Shown one piece after another: positions 1-8,524 of a stretch of 64,000 nt of DNA. The stretch spans positions 38,360 through 102,359 of the forward strand of contig JACIWW010000009.1 of the NCBI GenBank assembly GCA_014360905.1, written 5' to 3'. How positions within the stretch are numbered: position 1 is the stretch's first letter; every line of letters starts with the position of its first letter. Source of the DNA: Chloroflexota bacterium. Its GTDB lineage: Bacteria > Chloroflexota > Anaerolineae > UBA2200. The notes beneath the pieces were generated by a model, which was given only the letters and a program-made list of their open reading frames with translations, was not told the origin of the DNA and ran no database searches. Position numbers and translations under genes: made by a program.

Positions 1-892
1 CCTGGAGGCAGCGCTCATCGCACCCCCTATTTGTGAAAACCTGGCTGATTATCTGACGCGCGTAGTGACAGCGCTGCAAGTGCTGCAGACAGCCCCTGCT
101 CTGGAGCGTGTGGCCTACGAACTGGTACAGGATATGGCAGCAGAGCACATCGTCTATGCCGAGATCCGCTATGCCCCTCAGTTATGCATACGACGCGGCC
201 TTTCCATGCAACAAGTCATTGATGCCGTCGCAGCAGGGCTTCAGGCAGCTCGCACGGACTTTGGCGTACGCACGGGACAAATCATCTGCTGCCTGCGCCA
301 TGACCCATCGGCACTGAGCCACGAAGTAGCCCAGTATGCCATCCAAAACTGGTGCCCGGGCAAAGTAGTAGGGCTGGACCTGGCTGCTGATGAAGCGGAA
401 CACAGTGGCTTTCCTCACCGTACCGCCTTCCGCCTGGCACGCGGCGTGGGCATGCCACGTACTGTCCACGCTGGTGAAGCTGCTGGAGCAGAGAGCATCC
501 GCGAAGCCATCCATCTGCTGAGGGCGCAGCGTCTAGGCCATGGCGTCCATCTGGAAGAAGACCCCACGCTGTTCGCCCCGGTGCGGGAAAACCACATCAG
601 CCTGGAGATGTGCCCCACCAGCAACGTGCAAACACGCGCCGTGAACAGTTTAGCCGAGCATCCTATTGACCGTTACCTGAAACTTGGCCTGCCCGTTACC
701 GTGAATACCGATGGCCGCACTACTTCCAACACCACGCTGACCCAGGAGTATGGAAAACTAGTCAGGCAATTTGGTTGGGGTTTGTCAGAAATTCAGCATA
801 CCGTGCTGACTGCCGCACGCAGCACCTTCGCCAGCGAAGAAGAAAGACAAGAATTATGTCGCATCATCCTCGACCAGTGGCCGCAAGCATGA
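1..892 (+). CDS. Adenosine deaminase family protein (5' end outside window)
   Basis: The reading frame is open from base 2, so the gene starts before the window; about 296 residues are visible. The enzyme family hydrolyses adenosine or deoxyadenosine to inosine in purine salvage. Visible family motifs in order are YAEIRYAP, VHAGE (metal and catalytic region), GHGV, CPTSN and VNTDGRTT, ending with the usual ALTQEY-like helix (TLTQEY). The N-terminal HxH zinc ligands would lie upstream. An in-frame GTG at 65 is not a credible start because family-like residues precede it. The stop overlaps the start of the next gene (ATGA at 889-892), so the two are probably translated together. An adenine or 6-aminodeoxyfutalosine deaminase cannot be excluded. 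Confidence 0.9.
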   Translation, partial: LEAALIAPPICENLADYLTRVVTALQVLQTAPALERVAYELVQDMAAEHIVYAEIRYAPQLCIRRGLSMQQVIDAVAAGLQAARTDFGVRTGQIICCLRHDPSALSHEVAQYAIQNWCPGKVVGLDLAADEAEHSGFPHRTAFRLARGVGMPRTVHAGEAAGAESIREAIHLLRAQRLGHGVHLEEDPTLFAPVRENHISLEMCPTSNVQTRAVNSLAEHPIDRYLKLGLPVTVNTDGRTTSNTTLTQEYGKLVRQFGWGLSEIQHTVLTAARSTFASEEERQELCRIILDQWPQA

Positions 893-1671
893 TTCGACGC
901 ATAGCAAACAGCATCGTCTTCTATCAATTTGCTTCCTTGACCCACTACGAAGAACTATTGCACGCTGTCTTCACACGCATAGGCGGGACCAGCCAAGGCT
1001 CATTCCAGAGCCTCAACGTGGGGCATTTCATCGGGGATGATGACACAGCCGTGCAGTCCAACCATGAGCGCATCTTCCAGACCTTGGGCATCAAAGCGGA
1101 CACCGTCGTTACTGCCCGCCAAGTGCATGGCGAACACGTAGCCGTCGTCGGTGCTGCCCAGTGGGGGACCATCATGCCGGCAACCGATAGCCTCGTCAGT
1201 GCGGAGCGCGGCACTGCCCTCTTGCTGCGCTTTGCTGATTGCGTGCCGTTGATGCTCTACGATCCATCACGCCACGCCATTGGCTTGGTGCATGTCGGCT
1301 GGCGCGGCCTATTTGCTGACGTAGTGTTGAATACCGTGGCAGCATTGCGGCAGGCATTTGCCTGCAACCCATGCCATCTCGTTGCCGGCATCGGCCCAGC
1401 CATCGGCCCTTGCTGCTATGAAGTCGGTCCTGAAGTGGTGGCGCAAGTCGAGCAAGCCTTTGGGGCTGGCAGCGACCTCCTGCTACCCCAGCCAAATGGA
1501 ACAGTCCATTTCGACTTGCCTGGGGCAGTGCGTCGGCAGTTACAAGACCTAGGCGTGACACAAATCGAGGATAGCGGACTGTGCACCAGTTGCCACACCG
1601 CCGAATTCTTCTCCCATCGTGCGGAGCATGGCCGTACCGGTCGCTTCGCCGCCATGTTGGCTCTACGCTGA
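889..1671 (+). CDS. yfiH: YfiH/YlmD family purine nucleoside enzyme (laccase-domain fold)
   Basis: This is a 260-residue protein of the PF02578 family, long called polyphenol oxidase or laccase but shown for several members to be a purine nucleoside phosphorylase with adenosine deaminase activity (FAMIN relatives). The metal ligand motifs are visible: QVHGEHV, then FADCVPL, then HVGWRGL, followed by GIGPAIGPCCYEV and the C-terminal SGLCTSCH. The ATG at 889 is chosen because it overlaps the adenosine deaminase stop; an in-frame ATG at 856 would add 11 residues. Pairing with an adenosine deaminase gene supports the purine role rather than a copper oxidase role. Confidence 0.9.
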   Translation: MIRRIANSIVFYQFASLTHYEELLHAVFTRIGGTSQGSFQSLNVGHFIGDDDTAVQSNHERIFQTLGIKADTVVTARQVHGEHVAVVGAAQWGTIMPATDSLVSAERGTALLLRFADCVPLMLYDPSRHAIGLVHVGWRGLFADVVLNTVAALRQAFACNPCHLVAGIGPAIGPCCYEVGPEVVAQVEQAFGAGSDLLLPQPNGTVHFDLPGAVRRQLQDLGVTQIEDSGLCTSCHTAEFFSHRAEHGRTGRFAAMLALR

Positions 1672-1684
1672 TGTCCCTCTGCTT

Positions 1685-1713
1685 TTGACGCATCTTCATT
1701 CCTGCCTTATAAT
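1685..1713 (+). promoter_or_regulatory. Sigma-70 type promoter
   Basis: TTGACG at 1685-1690 and TATAAT at 1708-1713, spaced exactly 17 bases. It would start transcription near 1720 and serve the small unknown gene at 1875 and probably the flavodiiron gene behind it. The leader of about 150 bases has no gene that I can see. Confidence 0.75.
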
Positions 1714-1874
1714 AACGAAAATTAGGAGCATCTTGACAACCAATGCACATAGTTGCAGAGCAAATTGAATTCCACACACGTGTCCTTCCAGCAGGAGAAA
1801 CGGATTGCGTAAAACATTATGTAGCGAGTCGTTAGCAACCGTAGTTTTGGAGGCCATAAGGAGGGCCAGCCAAT

Positions 1875-2336
1875 ATGGAAACTCAAATGAATAAGATTGT
1901 GCAAGGCATGACCCAGATCAACCTGCTCATCGTGCAGTTAGGCGACTACTACATGTCCCATCCCACTCCCCAGAACGAGATACTCCTCAAGGTCTCGCTG
2001 TTCCTAGGGGCTTACAACGCGGCCCTCGACTATCTTGTGCGCGCACCTTCTTTTGGCGAGGCAGAGATCAACGATCTCATCGAGATCCTTCAGCCCCATG
2101 ACCCTGATGAGGCAGCCCTCCTGCAGCAAATTCTCCCTCAGCTTCAAGCCGTCGTCCTGCCCGAACATCGCCAGGAACTCCGACAGGCGTATGCTAACCG
2201 ACTGATGAAGTCCCTGAACATGAACTTTGATCTAGGCAGACAGTTGCTGCGTGCCAGAGAGATGAGAGACCAGGGCGCGTCCGATGCGGAAATCGAACAC
2301 GCTATCAAGTCCGCCATGCCGGACAATCCGTTCTAA
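1875..2336 (+). CDS. Small helical protein of unknown function
   Basis: A 153-residue soluble protein that I do not recognise. It is mostly predicted helical and acidic, with no signal peptide, membrane segment, cysteine pair or nucleotide motif; the C-terminal third has a basic helix (QLLRAREMRDQG) followed by a DAEIEHAIKSA segment. A strong Shine-Dalgarno (AAGGAGGG at about 1857) precedes the ATG at 1875; a second ATG at 1887 is possible. It has its own near-consensus promoter and stands about 100 bases before the flavodiiron protein gene on the same strand, so a shared transcript is likely. No function is assigned. Confidence 0.75.
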   Translation: METQMNKIVQGMTQINLLIVQLGDYYMSHPTPQNEILLKVSLFLGAYNAALDYLVRAPSFGEAEINDLIEILQPHDPDEAALLQQILPQLQAVVLPEHRQELRQAYANRLMKSLNMNFDLGRQLLRAREMRDQGASDAEIEHAIKSAMPDNPF

Positions 2337-2442
2337 GTGAACAAATATGAATAGCCAGTCCGACTCAAATGGATTTTCGTCCGAGTTGGAGAGCAGGCCT
2401 GGCTTCGCTATTAGATCAACTATGTGCAATAGGAGGCACATA

Positions 2443-3618
2443 ATGAAAGCAAGAAAGATAAGGGAGAATCTGTATTGGATGGGAGCTGTTGATTGGGACC
2501 GCCGGCTCTTTGATTCCTTGATTCCCCTGCCCGACGGGACCAGTTACAACGCCTATCTAGTCCAAGGAAGAGATAAAGTAGCACTGCTGGACACTGTTGA
2601 CCCGACAATGACGCACATCCTCATGCACCAGTTAGAAAACGTGCCACGCCTGGACTATGTCGTCGCACACCACGCCGAGCAAGATCACTCCGGAGCCATC
2701 CCCCACGTCCTGGATAAATACGAGAACGCCCAAGTCGTTACCACGCCCAAGGGCAAGGGAATGCTTGTGGATCTCCTCTGCATTCCAGAAGAAAGAATCC
2801 TCACCATGGAAGACGGTGAGACTCTATCATTGGGTGGTAGGACACTGGAGTTCATTCATACGCCTTGGGTCCACTGGCCAGAGACGATGGTGACCTACCT
2901 GCCGGAGGAGCGCATTCTGTTCACCTGCGATTTCTTTGGTTCGCACCTCGCCACGACTGACCTGTACGTCACCGATGAGTGGCGCGTCTATGAAGCAGCC
3001 AAACGCTACTATGCAGAGATCATGATGCCCTTCCGCAAGGTCATCCGCAAGAATCTGGAGAAGATTGAGGGGCGTGATATTGACCTGATTGCCCCCAGCC
3101 ACGGCCCAATCTACGACCGTCCGTCTTTTATCCTGGATGCATACCGAGATTGGGTTTCAGAAAAGCCTAAGAATATCGTGGTCTTGCCTTACGTCTCCAT
3201 GCATGGCAGTACTAGGAGGATGGTGGAACACTTGGTCGGTGCACTGGCTGAACGAGGCATCACGGTACACCAGTTCGATCTGGCCGCCACCGACATCGGC
3301 AAGTTGGCCATTGCCCTGGTGGACGCTGCCACCATGGTCATCGGCACACCCACGGTGCACATCGGTCCACATCCCAATGTATTCTACGCTGCCTATCTAG
3401 CCAACGCACTGCGACCCAAACTGAAATTCGCGACCATCATTGGTTCTTACGGCTGGAGCAGCAAGGTTATCGAACAAATTGCCGTCTTGATCCCCAACCT
3501 GGAGGTCGAGGTTCTGGATCCTGTCCTATGTAAGGGATTCCCCAGGGAAGCAGATTTTCAGGCTTTGGATAGACTGGCAGCCACTATTGCGGACAAACAC
3601 CGAGGTCTGAACCTATAA
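2443..3618 (+). CDS. Class A flavodiiron protein (O2/NO reductase)
   Basis: A 391-residue protein with an N-terminal metallo-beta-lactamase diiron domain and a C-terminal flavodoxin domain, the plain FprA/class A arrangement without rubredoxin. Diiron ligands are all visible: HHAEQDH, WVHWPE, FTCDFFGSH and APSHGPIY. The FMN-binding loop is SMHGSTRRM, followed by TPTVHIGPHP. Such proteins reduce O2 to water or NO to N2O in the cytoplasm of anaerobes and microaerophiles. The ATG at 2443 is chosen for its AGGAGG at 2431-2436; the frame extends upstream to 2347 without family-like sequence. Confidence 0.93.
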   Translation: MKARKIRENLYWMGAVDWDRRLFDSLIPLPDGTSYNAYLVQGRDKVALLDTVDPTMTHILMHQLENVPRLDYVVAHHAEQDHSGAIPHVLDKYENAQVVTTPKGKGMLVDLLCIPEERILTMEDGETLSLGGRTLEFIHTPWVHWPETMVTYLPEERILFTCDFFGSHLATTDLYVTDEWRVYEAAKRYYAEIMMPFRKVIRKNLEKIEGRDIDLIAPSHGPIYDRPSFILDAYRDWVSEKPKNIVVLPYVSMHGSTRRMVEHLVGALAERGITVHQFDLAATDIGKLAIALVDAATMVIGTPTVHIGPHPNVFYAAYLANALRPKLKFATIIGSYGWSSKVIEQIAVLIPNLEVEVLDPVLCKGFPREADFQALDRLAATIADKHRGLNL

Positions 3619-3623
3619 AGCAA

Positions 3624-3650
3624 TAGGGGCGCGGTTCCATCGCACCCCTA
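3624..3650 (+). terminator. Hairpin after the flavodiiron gene
   Basis: Arms TAGGGG (3624-3629) and CCCCTA (3645-3650) directly after the stop codon, without a clear T-run. The TAGGGGCG/CCCCTA wording recurs in other intergenic spots of this window (36.9 kb and the last bases), so this may be a dispersed repeat used as a weak terminator. Confidence 0.45.
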
Positions 3651-3688
3651 GAGAAGCAAGCAGCCATTTCTGAGCGAGGAAACGTCCT

Positions 3689-4678
3689 ATGATCCGTATT
3701 CTATCCCGTCAAGATGTACAACGTGCCGTAACTATGGCTGAAGCCATTGATGCAGTCCAAACAGCCTATATCCAACTATCGCAGGGCGAAGCCACTGTTC
3801 CCGTGCGTCTAGCACTTCACGTACCAAAGCAAGAAGGTGTCGTCCTGTACATGCCGGCTTACCTGGCGCGTACAGATGGTCTGGGTGCCAAAATTGCGAC
3901 TGTGTTCCCTTATAACATCAAAATGGGTTTGCCAACCATCCATGCTCTTGTCATCGTTAACGATGCCCAAACTGGCGCACCCATAGCCGTGATAGAAGGG
4001 GGATACCTGACTGCCCTGCGCACCGGTGCTGCTTCAGGAGTAGCCACTCGTTTGCTGGCTCGCCCTGATGCCCGCGTAGTCGCCATCTTTGGTGCAGGAA
4101 CACAGGGACGAACCCAGTTGGAAGGAGTCTGCGCGGTGCGCGATATCCAAGAGGTCTGGGTCTATGACCTCAATCCCCAGGCTGTCCAACGTTTCATCGC
4201 TGAGATGTCCACACGTGGTGGACACATCCCTTCTCACATCCGCACCGCCTCCTCGCCATATGAAGCGGTGCGCGAGGCTGACATCATCTGCACCGCCACC
4301 ACGAGCAAAACTCCCCTCTTTGACGATGCCCATCTAAAACCCGGTGTGCATATCAACGGCATTGGTGCTTTTACCCCGGAGATGCAAGAGATTCCTGCTG
4401 CGACCGTCCAACGCGCACGGGTTATCGTGGATAACGTAGATGCCTGCCTGGCTGAAGCCGGCGATTTGATTATCCCTCTGAACCAGGGGCTGATCACTCG
4501 CGAGCATCTCGCCGCCGAGATCGGACAGGTGGCGGCGGGTATTCGCCCTGGTCGGACGGATCCCCAGCAGATTACCTTTTTCAAATCGGTGGGCAATGCG
4601 GTGCAGGACATTTCTGTGGCGCAACTGATCCTACAACGCGCCGCTGAATTAGGCCTGGGTATCGAGGTGGTGCTATAA
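3689..4678 (+). CDS. Ornithine cyclodeaminase / mu-crystallin family dehydrogenase
   Basis: A 329-residue NAD(P)-dependent enzyme of the OCD/mu-crystallin family. The LTALRTGAAS substrate loop and the Rossmann motif FGAGTQGRTQ followed by an acidic VYDLN strand end are clear. Members turn ornithine into proline with loss of ammonia, or act as alanine dehydrogenase or as reductase of cyclic imines (P2C/P5C), and sequence alone does not choose between them. A proline-related role is favoured by proC lying 212 bases downstream on the same strand. Start at the ATG at 3689; no better start is visible. Confidence 0.88.
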   Translation: MIRILSRQDVQRAVTMAEAIDAVQTAYIQLSQGEATVPVRLALHVPKQEGVVLYMPAYLARTDGLGAKIATVFPYNIKMGLPTIHALVIVNDAQTGAPIAVIEGGYLTALRTGAASGVATRLLARPDARVVAIFGAGTQGRTQLEGVCAVRDIQEVWVYDLNPQAVQRFIAEMSTRGGHIPSHIRTASSPYEAVREADIICTATTSKTPLFDDAHLKPGVHINGIGAFTPEMQEIPAATVQRARVIVDNVDACLAEAGDLIIPLNQGLITREHLAAEIGQVAAGIRPGRTDPQQITFFKSVGNAVQDISVAQLILQRAAELGLGIEVVL

Positions 4679-4890
4679 TGTACCTCGCTATATCCATTTC
4701 GCATCTCGAGGCCAAATGTGACACCTGGTAAAAAACCACCGCATCTATCAGGATTGATACCTGGTCTATTTATCGCAAGTCTCTGCCTTGAACGAAGCAG
4801 ATCTGCATCATGGTCATCGCGGGGGAGACCGCTATTCAGCACAATGCTGTGCCAATGGATGCCAAACACTACAAATAGGGGTACAGAAAG

Positions 4891-5715
4891 ATGCTGAACA
4901 ATTCCAACCTCGCCTTCATCGGCAGCGGCATAATGGCTGAGGCCATGATCAAAGGAATCTTGACCCAGAAGTTGCTCTCGCCTGACCGCATCATCGCCAG
5001 CGGCCCGCGTGCAGAGCGTGGCCGTGAACTCCAGGAACGCTACGGCATAAGAGGAACCACTGCCAACCGAGAAGCCGCCGCACAAGCGGACATCGTTATT
5101 CTGTCGGTCAAACCCCAGGTTTTGCCCAAAGTCCTCGGAGAACTGCAAGGGCATATCCCACCCAGAAGCCTTGTGTTGTCCATCGTCGCGGGAGCCAGGA
5201 TCAATACCATTCGGTGTGGGCTATCCCACGATGCCATTGTGCGTTCCATGCCCAATACTCCGGCGCAAGTAGGAGCGGGCATGACAGTCTGGACCGCCTC
5301 ACAACAGGTCAGCGCAGAGCAGCGGGCTCAGGCACGATCCATCCTTGCTGCACTAGGCGAAGAACTGTATGTCGAAGATGAGGACTACTTGGATATGGCC
5401 ACCGCCCTCAGTGGCACTGGCCCTGCTTATGTCTTCCTGTTCATGGAGGCGCTTATAGACGCCGGTGTGCACCTTGGCTTTTCGCGGCGTGTTGCTCAGC
5501 AACTCGTACAACAGACGGTCCTAGGCTCAGCGCTATTTGCTAAAATGTCGCAAATGCATCCTGCTGAACTGAGGAACATGGTTACTTCTCCGGGCGGAAC
5601 CTCAGCCGAAGCACTATACCAACTGGAGAAAGGCGGGTTGCGCACCGTCGTATCGCGTGCTGTGTGGGCTGCTTACCAGAAATCACGCATTTTGGGAGGA
5701 GTGAACGAAGCATGA
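4891..5715 (+). CDS. proC: Pyrroline-5-carboxylate reductase
   Basis: 274 residues, normal for the family. It reduces 1-pyrroline-5-carboxylate to proline with NAD(P)H in the cytoplasm. The N-terminal nucleotide motif is IGSGIMAEAM; SVKPQV, MPNTPAQVG, SGTGPAYVF and TSPGGTSAEAL are the family's later motifs. The stop overlaps the start of yggT (ATGA), and yggU follows, the same proC-yggT-yggU neighbourhood known in many bacteria. The 212 bases between the upstream cyclodeaminase gene and this start contain no gene and no promoter that I would defend. Confidence 0.95.
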   Translation: MLNNSNLAFIGSGIMAEAMIKGILTQKLLSPDRIIASGPRAERGRELQERYGIRGTTANREAAAQADIVILSVKPQVLPKVLGELQGHIPPRSLVLSIVAGARINTIRCGLSHDAIVRSMPNTPAQVGAGMTVWTASQQVSAEQRAQARSILAALGEELYVEDEDYLDMATALSGTGPAYVFLFMEALIDAGVHLGFSRRVAQQLVQQTVLGSALFAKMSQMHPAELRNMVTSPGGTSAEALYQLEKGGLRTVVSRAVWAAYQKSRILGGVNEA

Positions 5716-5966
5716 TAAGCCTATATCGCCTCATAAACATGGTCTTCTGGGTGCTTGACTTGGCCATTCTCCTGCGTGTGCTCTTTTCTTGGATCAATGC
5801 TGATCCAAGCAATGTGCTCGTGCGGCTCGTCTATCAGATCACAGAACCAATCCTGGTTCCCTTGCGGCGTTTGATCCCGCCTGTTGCCGGCCTGGACGTC
5901 ACGCCCATCATAGCACTCGTCCTACTCGAGTTGCTGCAGCGTTTCATCACTTCGCTCATCTTTTGA
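5712..5966 (+). CDS. yggT: YggT family membrane protein
   Basis: An 84-residue protein with two hydrophobic segments (about residues 5-25 and 60-80) and the family signature RVLFSWINAD...PILVPLRRLIPPV between them. YggT/YlmG proteins are membrane proteins linked to nucleoid distribution, osmotic stress and division, but no reaction is known. The ATG at 5712 overlaps the proC stop, which decides the start. Confidence 0.88.
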   Translation: MISLYRLINMVFWVLDLAILLRVLFSWINADPSNVLVRLVYQITEPILVPLRRLIPPVAGLDVTPIIALVLLELLQRFITSLIF

Positions 5967-6001
5967 GCGCTGCTCACCTCTCATGCTGAACACAGCGAAG
6001 C

Positions 6002-6346
6002 ATGAACCATATGGGCAGGACGCTCACAATGAGCAAGGAGACTCTAGGGCAAATCATTCGCGAAAGCCAACAAGGCGTCATCGTGGCCGTTCACGTGGTG
6101 CCACGCTCGCCCAGGGATGAAATCGCTGGCACATATGGCAATGCGCTGCGCATACGCCTAAAGGCGCCACCCGTGGAAGGCGCCGCCAATGCTGCCCTGC
6201 TTGCCTTTATGGCGCAGGTGCTGGACATCCCCCGACGTCAGGTAAAAATCCTCTCCGGACAAACCTCCAGACACAAACTCCTGGTCATCTCCAACCTGAC
6301 CAAAGATCAGGTCCAGCAAAAACTAATCCCAAACCTCCCCCACTGA
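6002..6346 (+). CDS. yggU: DUF167 (YggU) family protein
   Basis: Up to 114 residues. The family core is clear: VHVVPRSPRDEI, GNALRIRLKAPPVEGAANAA and VKILSGQTSRHKLL. It is a small soluble protein with no settled function. Three in-frame starts (6002, 6011, 6029) are possible; 6029 would give a length closer to most family members. It is the last gene of the proC-yggT-yggU run. Confidence 0.85.
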   Translation: MNHMGRTLTMSKETLGQIIRESQQGVIVAVHVVPRSPRDEIAGTYGNALRIRLKAPPVEGAANAALLAFMAQVLDIPRRQVKILSGQTSRHKLLVISNLTKDQVQQKLIPNLPH

Positions 6347-6385
6347 CCCACCTACCTCACGCCTTCCGTTTTCCGTTTTTACATC

Positions 6386-8506
6386 TTATCCCTTCTCATT
6401 CCAAACCGGCCTTTGCTCCAAAGCAGGGCTCAGCGTCAGGTTGTCCTTCTCCGTCCCATCCGGTCTGATGGAGAAGATATCCCACCCTCCATCGCGGCTG
6501 GAGTAGTACAATAGCCTCGTGCCACGCCTGGCCCACGCTGGCCCGTGCTCGTTTGAGTAGGGGTCGTTGGTGATATTGCGCTGCTCCGAACCATCGAGGG
6601 ACATGAGGTAGATTTCCATGTTGCCATCGCGGTAGCTCTCGAATGCAATCAGAGTCCCATCCGGAGACCAGGCTGGAGAAGAATCCGTGGCTTCGTCCTC
6701 CGTGAGGCGTTGCAATCCTGAGCCATCGCGGTTCATCACATAAATCTCCCAATTGCCATCGCGGTTCGATTGGAAGGCGATCTTTTGCCCATCTGGAGAC
6801 CAGCATGGCGCATAGTCCGCTGCCGTGTTCCGCGTCAAACGCTGCACATTTGACCCATCAGCCTCCATGACATAGATCTCCCAGTTGCCATCGCGATAGG
6901 AAGCAAAGGCGATGTGCTTCCCGTCTGGCGACCAGGAAGGCGTCCAATCCTCGGAGGGATGTTGCGTGAGGTTGACCTGCTGCGTGCCATCTGCCTTCAT
7001 CACATAGATTTCCTTGTTGCCCTCCCGATCCGAAACGAAGGCAATGTATTTGCCATCCGGCGACCAGGTCGGAGCCATATCGTTCGCTGGGTCATCGGTC
7101 AAACACCGGGGATCGGACCCATCCCCACGCATCACCCAGATGTCCCACGTTGCATCTGGATTGCTCTTGGCCATGTAGGCAATGCGTTCCAAAGCAGGTC
7201 CAATCTCCAAAGTGGCGCGCGTGGCGAATGGAAGAGGAGTAGCGGTGGGCGACGTTCCCATAATCATCCGCTCAGCCGTACCGCGCATGTTCCACAACAT
7301 AACCACACCGATCACCAGTGCCAAACCAGCCAGCCATAATGCAATGGTGCTCCATTGGAAAGCAGGCCAGGGACCGGAACGCCGCGCCGCCAAGGTGAAT
7401 TGCCTTCCCTTCCCTGTCAAAAGCAGCGGATATGTTTTCTCCTTGCCTATCCAGAGGCGAAACAAATCTAAACTGAAGCGGTAACTGTCCGCGCTAAGAC
7501 GCTGCAGGATACCCCTGGCCAATAGCTCAGCCACACCCCTTTCGAACACCGCATCAGACAATTCCAATCCCTTTTGTTGGGCCGCATCGTGCCAATCTCG
7601 TTGCATGACAACCCCGTGACGCCCTCGCAACTCGTTTGCAAGAGCGACTAGAATCTTGGCTTCGGGCGAGCAACTCTCCCACATGCGCTTCATGACTGCC
7701 TCGCCAGCAGCCAGCACATCCGGTATAGCCTTTTCCACGTCGTGCAATCCCAAACGCCCTCTGCCTGAACGAGCCTCAAACAGCACATAACCAAAGAGCT
7801 GCACAAAATAAGGATGGCCTGAAGTCAATTGCCAGATGCGACGCGCTGCCTCAAACTCATAGCTCATCTGGCTTTGGACTGGCTTCAGCAGCAACCTCTC
7901 GGTTTCATCCAAACTCAGCCCCTCTAACTCAAACGAGGGCAACGACGACAACGCCACATTGTTAAAGACCCCGGCCTCTGGCCTGACTCCCTCGATGGCT
8001 AGGACACAATGCAGAGCGGGCATGGCATTCATCCACTCCTGCCAACGCGCTACCCACTCCATGCCCGCCTCGCCGCTCAGGTCAACCACGGACAGGCCAT
8101 CGGTCAGGATCACTACTTTGCGCCCCTGCATGGCACTGGAAGAGGGAACAGCGCCTTCTCCTGTCGCGCTTCCATTGCCACCATCGGACGAGCCAAGAGC
8201 CGCCTGCTCCGACGCTTTGCCCAGTTCCCCCTCCACCTTAGCCCGGAATTCCTGGATCGCCTTCTCTGCACTGCCATCCTTGGGCCAACTCAGATTCACG
8301 TATACCGGGACGAAATCAGGAGCCAGTTCCTTGGCCAACTGCCAAAGAAAAGAGGTCCGGCCCATACGCGTCGGTCCATAGACCAGGACAAGCCGCCGTC
8401 CCCTTTTCAGCGTCTGTACGACTCCCGCCAATGCCTCGTAGCGACCAACAGAGAGGTCACCCTCCGTCAGCGGGCGTTCCACAACGTATGGATTGCCTAA
8501 AGCCAT
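6386..8506 (-). CDS. Membrane-anchored P-loop ATPase fused to a six-bladed TolB-type propeller
   Basis: About 706 residues. Residues ~1-360 resemble the archaeal-ATPase/STAND-like AAA module, with a Walker A-like loop GPTRMGRTS in which Arg replaces the usual Lys, and a weak Walker B (VVILTDG) with no following Glu. A single transmembrane segment lies near residues 386-406. After a short Pro/Thr stretch come six PD40/TolB repeats, each with a WSPDG-like turn and an IYVM-like strand, which should form an extracellular propeller. This topology suggests a sensor or scaffold joining outside binding to an inside NTPase-like domain. Of three consecutive ATG codons the one at 8506 fits the AGG spacing. 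It sits 12-18 bases behind the FAD oxidase gene in one operon. Confidence 0.82.
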   Translation of the reverse strand: MALGNPYVVERPLTEGDLSVGRYEALAGVVQTLKRGRRLVLVYGPTRMGRTSFLWQLAKELAPDFVPVYVNLSWPKDGSAEKAIQEFRAKVEGELGKASEQAALGSSDGGNGSATGEGAVPSSSAMQGRKVVILTDGLSVVDLSGEAGMEWVARWQEWMNAMPALHCVLAIEGVRPEAGVFNNVALSSLPSFELEGLSLDETERLLLKPVQSQMSYEFEAARRIWQLTSGHPYFVQLFGYVLFEARSGRGRLGLHDVEKAIPDVLAAGEAVMKRMWESCSPEAKILVALANELRGRHGVVMQRDWHDAAQQKGLELSDAVFERGVAELLARGILQRLSADSYRFSLDLFRLWIGKEKTYPLLLTGKGRQFTLAARRSGPWPAFQWSTIALWLAGLALVIGVVMLWNMRGTAERMIMGTSPTATPLPFATRATLEIGPALERIAYMAKSNPDATWDIWVMRGDGSDPRCLTDDPANDMAPTWSPDGKYIAFVSDREGNKEIYVMKADGTQQVNLTQHPSEDWTPSWSPDGKHIAFASYRDGNWEIYVMEADGSNVQRLTRNTAADYAPCWSPDGQKIAFQSNRDGNWEIYVMNRDGSGLQRLTEDEATDSSPAWSPDGTLIAFESYRDGNMEIYLMSLDGSEQRNITNDPYSNEHGPAWARRGTRLLYYSSRDGGWDIFSIRPDGTEKDNLTLSPALEQRPVWNEKG

Positions 8507-8524
8507 CATCATCCTATCACGGGT

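Noticed and set aside
889..1671. Reading the YfiH-type protein as a copper laccase
   Set aside because: The name is historical; the motifs fit the zinc-binding purine enzyme family and the operon partner is adenosine deaminase.
4679..4890. Possible T-box or riboswitch before proC
   Set aside because: No AGGGTGG-type T-box core, specifier loop or known riboswitch core could be recognised in the leader.
4234..5154. Long minus-strand frame of 306 codons antisense to the cyclodeaminase and proC
   Set aside because: Both sense genes are well-conserved enzymes; the antisense product has a composition typical of shadow frames.
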